The notes under the pieces were generated by a model. It had not been told where the DNA came from and made no database searches. It was given only the letters and a program-made list of their open reading frames with translations. Positions 60,730-64,000 of a stretch of DNA of 64,000 nucleotides are shown one piece after another; within the stretch, counting starts at the first letter, position 1, and each line of letters opens with the position of its first letter. Source of the DNA: Flavobacteriia bacterium (lineage in GTDB: Bacteria; Bacteroidota; Bacteroidia; Flavobacteriales; Weeksellaceae); the NCBI GenBank assembly GCA_015999765.1, contig JAECQR010000007.1, positions 62,001 through 126,000 on the forward strand. The letters run 5' to 3'. Made by a program: the position numbers and the translations under genes.

Positions 60730-62043
60730 TTATTTTTTTTCAGGTAAGTAATTGATGATGATTCTTTGGTTCGGGTTAAGGTATTTTTTAGCCGCATTCA
60801 TAATATCCTGTCTTGAAACAGAACGGTAAATATCGAGCTCTTTATTGATGAGGTTGGTGTCGCCCATCAATACATAATTAGTCGCCAAAGAACTTGCGAT
60901 CCCCTGAATAGATGAATTGGAATTTACGAACTGATTTTCGTATTGGTTCTGAAGTTTCTGATAATCTTCTTCAGAAATCAAAGTAGTCTGCAGCTTTTTA
61001 ATTTCCGCATCAATATCGCTTTGCAGCGTGTTTTTAGGTGTTGCACCCATTGGAATAGCAAAGAAAGCGAAGATCCCCGCATCTTCCAGACCTTGGTTGA
61101 AAGCCTGAACCTGAAGTGCTTTTTTCTCCTGATCTACTAATTTTTTATAAAGTACAGACGATTTTCCGTTGCTTAAATAAGACGAAAGCATGTCAAGGAT
61201 ATAAGCATCTTTTTCTTTGTTTGAAGGTGTTCTATACGCAAAAACATACGCCGGAAGCTGAATGTTTTTATCAGTAACCGTTACTTCTTTTTCCTGTGTA
61301 ATGGGTTCGTCTTTCGGGAAGTTTTTAGGATAAACAGTTCCTTTAGGGATGTCACCGTAATATTCCAGAATCCATTTTTTCGTCTGTTCAGGTTTGATGT
61401 CGCCCGCAACTACAAGGGTTGCGTTGTTCGGAACATAGAATTTTTTATAAAAGTCCTGAAATTCTGAAAGCGTAGCCGCATTCAAATCCTCCATTGAACC
61501 GATGGTTGACCAATGATAAGGATGTTTGGTGAACAAATTGTTCTGTACAGCAGTGAAAAGATTTCCGTAAGGCTGGTTATCCATTCTCAGGCGTTTTTCC
61601 TCCTTTACTACTTCTCTCTGCGTATCCACACCGATTTGGTTAACGGTTCCGCTTTTCAATCTTTCGCTTTCCATCCACAAACCAAGCTGTTCGTTATTCG
61701 ACGGGAAAGTTTCATAGTAATAAGTTCTGTCGTTGGTGGTGTTGGCATTGTTGGTTCCACCGTTTGAGGAAACAATTTTGAACCAGTCGCCGCGCTTGAT
61801 GTTTTTGGTTCCTTCGAAAAGCAAATGCTCGAAAAAGTGAGCCATACCGGTTCTGCCAACCGCTTCATCTTTGGCGCCTACGTGATACATCACACCTGTT
61901 GTTACGACAGGAGCGGTGTTGTCCTGATGAAGAATTACGTGCAGCCCGTTAGGAAGATCATATTCCTCGAATTTAATTTGCTGTGCATTAATGATCATTC
62001 CCAGGAACGATACAGCAGCAGCAGAAAGGAGTCGTTTTTTCAT
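60730..62043 (-). CDS. M16-family zinc peptidase, catalytic subunit
   Basis: 437 residues with an export signal (MKKRLLSAAAVSFLGMIINAQ). The inverted zinc site GMAHFFEHLLFEGT (HxxEH, with the downstream Glu in the helix after it) is complete, and the second M16 domain follows. M16 peptidases degrade or process small peptides, often in the periplasm or outer membrane. Its partner lacks the motif and is encoded 3 bases downstream on the same transcript. Confidence 0.92.
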   Translation of the reverse strand: MKKRLLSAAAVSFLGMIINAQQIKFEEYDLPNGLHVILHQDNTAPVVTTGVMYHVGAKDEAVGRTGMAHFFEHLLFEGTKNIKRGDWFKIVSSNGGTNNANTTNDRTYYYETFPSNNEQLGLWMESERLKSGTVNQIGVDTQREVVKEEKRLRMDNQPYGNLFTAVQNNLFTKHPYHWSTIGSMEDLNAATLSEFQDFYKKFYVPNNATLVVAGDIKPEQTKKWILEYYGDIPKGTVYPKNFPKDEPITQEKEVTVTDKNIQLPAYVFAYRTPSNKEKDAYILDMLSSYLSNGKSSVLYKKLVDQEKKALQVQAFNQGLEDAGIFAFFAIPMGATPKNTLQSDIDAEIKKLQTTLISEEDYQKLQNQYENQFVNSNSSIQGIASSLATNYVLMGDTNLINKELDIYRSVSRQDIMNAAKKYLNPNQRIIINYLPEKK

Positions 62044-62185
62044 ATTATCTTTAAAATTTATGGTATATGTAGCTAATATAGGATAAAAGTTACAGTTATA
62101 ATGATTTTAATTTCTCTCTTTTATCGGTTTTTTTCTGTTCTAAGTACTTTAATTTATCTTGTGTACATGTTAAGATTAATTGTTG

Positions 62186-62193
62186 TATCTTTG
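62186..62193 (+). promoter_or_regulatory. Putative -7 box of the cold-shock operon (TATCTTTG)
   Basis: Exact TAnnTTTG match followed by CA, with a TTG at 62159-62161. It would give a transcript with a ~220-base 5' leader ahead of the ATG at 62421. Confidence 0.5.
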
Positions 62194-62420
62194 CAGTATA
62201 ATTTATAAGAGGCAACTGCCTTGCTTTATCTACTACCGTTTAGAATCTACTTTTTTTCTTATCAGTTTTCGCTATTCCGCAGCTGCTTTTATACTTTATC
62301 ACCTGACTTTTTTTGATTTCTTATGTCGTTCCGGCGCAGGTTAAGATTTTATTTCAGGTTAAATTTAGAGGCTAAAGTGAGCCGAATTGGTTATTAGAAA
62401 CTTAAATACGATTATAATAT
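62194..62420 (+). promoter_or_regulatory. Long 5' leader of the cold-shock genes
   Basis: The ~360-base spacer before the first cold-shock gene holds no gene. After the promoter box it is pyrimidine-rich (TTTTTTTCTTATC, CTTTTTTTGATTTC) with GC blocks such as CCGCAGCTGC and CGTTCCGGCGCAGG. Long leaders that fold differently with temperature are known for enterobacterial cspA; here the likeness is in position and length only. Confidence 0.35.
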
Positions 62421-62855
62421 ATGGCAGATTCTTTCTCAAAAAAAGAAAATTTCAAGAAAAAATTACAGAAACAAAAAGAGAAAACGCTAAAGCGTGAAGA
62501 GCGCAAAAGCAACAACAACAAAGGGAAGGCATTAGATGAAATGTTCCTGTATGTTGATGCAAACGGGCAGTTAACAGAAACGCCTCCCGGAGAACAAAAC
62601 CGCGAAGGCATCAACCTGAACGACATTCAGCTTGGCGCAGCGCCAATTGAGGCTGAAGAAACTCTCAAAACAGGAATTGTAACTTTCCTAAGCGATAAAG
62701 GGTACGGATTTATTGCAGAAAACGGAACTCAGGAGAATGTTTTCTTCCACGAGAACAACTGTGCACACGCCGTAAAAAAAGGCAACAAGGTCTCTTTCGA
62801 AAAAGAGAGATCACCAAAAGGTTTTTCAGCTGTAAACATTCAGCTCGTAAAATAA
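62421..62855 (+). CDS. Cold-shock-domain protein with Lys-rich N-terminus
   Basis: 144 residues. A basic, low-complexity N-terminus (about 1-45; many Lys/Glu/Arg/Gln/Asn), a short linker ending near LGAAPIEAEET, then a cold-shock OB fold (about 80-144) with GIVTFLSDKGYGFIAEN and VFFHENNC, which carry the RNP1-like and RNP2-like aromatic patches. It binds single-stranded RNA or DNA. A simple Csp follows 28 bases later, presumably in the same operon. The basic tail is absent from ordinary Csp proteins. Confidence 0.9.
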   Translation: MADSFSKKENFKKKLQKQKEKTLKREERKSNNNKGKALDEMFLYVDANGQLTETPPGEQNREGINLNDIQLGAAPIEAEETLKTGIVTFLSDKGYGFIAENGTQENVFFHENNCAHAVKKGNKVSFEKERSPKGFSAVNIQLVK

Positions 62856-62883
62856 TAACACAAACATAATTAACATCAATACA

Positions 62884-63075
62884 ATGCAAGAAGGCACAGT
62901 AAAATTTTTCAACGAAACTAAAGGTTTCGGATTTATCACTCCATCAAACGGAAGCGAAGACATTTTCGTACACGTTTCAGGATTAACAACTAAAATCCGT
63001 GAAAACGATTTGGTAAGCTACGAAGTTCAGCAAGGAAACAAAGGACTTAACGCAGTTAATGTAAAGTTAGCGTAA
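62884..63075 (+). CDS. Cold-shock protein (CspA family)
   Basis: 63-residue single cold-shock domain. EGTVKFFNETKGFGFITPSNG (RNP1 region) and DIFVHVSGL (RNP2) are complete. It acts as an RNA chaperone. It is the second gene after a long leader, so both may respond to temperature. A terminator follows. Confidence 0.96.
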   Translation: MQEGTVKFFNETKGFGFITPSNGSEDIFVHVSGLTTKIRENDLVSYEVQQGNKGLNAVNVKLA

Positions 63076-63100
63076 GCTCCCATCTTTATAAAAATTGATA

Positions 63101-63130
63101 TAAAGCTCCGTTATCGGGGCTTTATTTTTG
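63101..63130 (+). terminator. Terminator after the cold-shock genes
   Basis: Ten-base arms TAAAGCTCCG / CGGGGCTTTA (one G-T wobble) with loop TTAT and a T-run. Confidence 0.88.
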
Positions 63131-63199
63131 TTTAATTACGAATTGAAGTTAACTTACACTGAAATCGAAACCGCTTTTTGACTTCCGTATATATTTCTT

Positions 63200-63207
63200 T
63201 AAATTTG
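63200..63207 (+). promoter_or_regulatory. Putative -7 box of the UvrD/PcrA gene (TAAATTTG)
   Basis: Exact TAnnTTTG match 22 bases before the helicase ATG. Confidence 0.5.
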
Positions 63208-63229
63208 TTCCCCAAAACTTTTTGCCCAG

Positions 63230-64000
63230 ATGGATTATTTGAAAGGATTAAATGAAGCCCAGTACGAAGCCGTAACCACCTTGGAAGGACCACTGATGGT
63301 GCTTGCAGGCGCAGGTTCCGGAAAAACCCGTGTGCTTACCATGCGGATTGCCCATCTTATTACCAATCTTGTAGATCCGTTCAATATTCTGGCGCTAACC
63401 TTTACCAATAAGGCTGCTAAAGAAATGAAGGAAAGGATCGCGAAAGTGGTAGGGCAGAGCGAAGCCAGATCGCTCTGGATGGGAACTTTTCACTCCGTAT
63501 TTGCGCGGATTTTAAGAAGTGAAGCTCATTATCTGGGTTTTCCTTCCAATTTTACGATTTACGATTCTCAGGATTCCCTGAATGTGATTAAAAAAGTTTT
63601 AAAAGAACTCAATATTGACGCAGACCTTTATAAACCCAAGAAAGTTCAGGCAAGAATTTCAAATTATAAGAATAATCTCATCACCGTTAAAGCATATTTC
63701 AACAATCCCGAACTCATTGAAAATGATGAAAGGGCGAATATGAAGCACATGGGTCTTATTTATCAGAAATATGTAGATGTCTGCTACCGGAACGGATCAA
63801 TGGATTTTGATGATTTGCTTCTTAGAACAAATGAGTTACTGACCCGTTTCCCGGAGGTTCTGGCGAAATATCAGGACAGGTTCCGCTATATTTTGGTTGA
63901 TGAGTATCAGGATACCAATCATTCGCAGTATTTAATCGTGAAAGCACTTGCTTCCAAATTCGAAAATATCTGTGTGGTGGGCGACGATGCACAGTCTATT
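63230..64000 (+). CDS. UvrD/PcrA-family DNA helicase, N-terminal part (cut by the window end)
   Basis: 257 codons from ATG at 63230, still open at the window edge. Superfamily 1 helicase motifs are visible: Q-motif LNEAQYEAV, Walker A AGAGSGKT, TFTNKAAKEMKERI (motif Ia), GTFHSVFARIL, a DFDDLL segment, motif II YILVDEYQDTNHSQ, and the start of motif III GDDAQSI. It unwinds DNA in repair and replication. Too incomplete to separate UvrD, PcrA or Rep. Its own promoter box lies just upstream. Confidence 0.95.
   Translation, partial: MDYLKGLNEAQYEAVTTLEGPLMVLAGAGSGKTRVLTMRIAHLITNLVDPFNILALTFTNKAAKEMKERIAKVVGQSEARSLWMGTFHSVFARILRSEAHYLGFPSNFTIYDSQDSLNVIKKVLKELNIDADLYKPKKVQARISNYKNNLITVKAYFNNPELIENDERANMKHMGLIYQKYVDVCYRNGSMDFDDLLLRTNELLTRFPEVLAKYQDRFRYILVDEYQDTNHSQYLIVKALASKFENICVVGDDAQSI

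Overview
The window looks like a chromosomal segment from a Flavobacteriia member of the Weeksellaceae (Chryseobacterium/Kaistella-like). Evidence: AT-rich intergenic DNA, many promoters of the Bacteroidota type (TAnnTTTG -7 box) and no obvious reliance on Shine-Dalgarno sites, type IX secretion (T9SS) C-terminal sorting domains, CHU_C/gliding-type giant surface proteins, a DUF5916 outer-membrane-like protein, a two-gene M16 peptidase pair, and a compact overlapping hisGDCBHAFI(E) operon. Most of the window is ordinary housekeeping DNA. The accessory interest lies in intergenic repeats and RNA elements, one pair of giant T9SS proteins and a small glycan cluster.

0-10.6 kb: SRPBCC protein, tatC, sugar-phosphate isomerase (kdsD-like), recQ plus a glycosyltransferase, B12-dependent ribonucleotide reductase, and dihydrolipoyl dehydrogenase. 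Two intergenic spacers here carry related hairpin elements. 10.6-13.2 kb: a frameshifted T9SS leucine-rich-repeat gene, a 9-copy 21-bp tandem repeat, a KTSC-domain gene, a CvfB-like S1 protein and tRNA-Pro(GGG). 13.2-21.4 kb: two paralogous ~1,340-residue SBBP/Ig/CHU_C surface proteins in tandem, whose last ~960 bp are identical. 21.4-22.2 kb: a small zinc-ribbon gene and a VOC gene.

22.2-29.4 kb: the complete histidine operon, preceded by a leader peptide with a His run, and by competing hairpins and a terminator that form a textbook attenuator. 29.4-36.6 kb: SulP transporter, a structured-looking intergenic region that may be a group II intron remnant, ZIP transporter, acyl-CoA synthetase divergent from acyl-CoA dehydrogenase, and a small membrane protein. 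A palindromic intergenic repeat occurs at ~29.5 and ~36.4 kb.

36.6-51.2 kb: DUF4349 lipoprotein, prfC, CPBP protease, rdgB, pheS, DUF5916, DUF3108, a ferredoxin-NADP reductase plus 2Fe-2S ferredoxin pair, DUF4256, pepD, a lipoprotein, a LURP-one-like protein and recR. 51.2-55.4 kb: four tightly packed glycan genes (membrane protein, GT2, SDR epimerase, CgeB-like transferase). 55.4-64 kb: secG, a soluble PAS histidine kinase with its response regulator, two M16 peptidases (one catalytic, one lacking HxxEH), two cold-shock proteins behind a long 5' leader, and the start of a UvrD/PcrA helicase cut by the window end.
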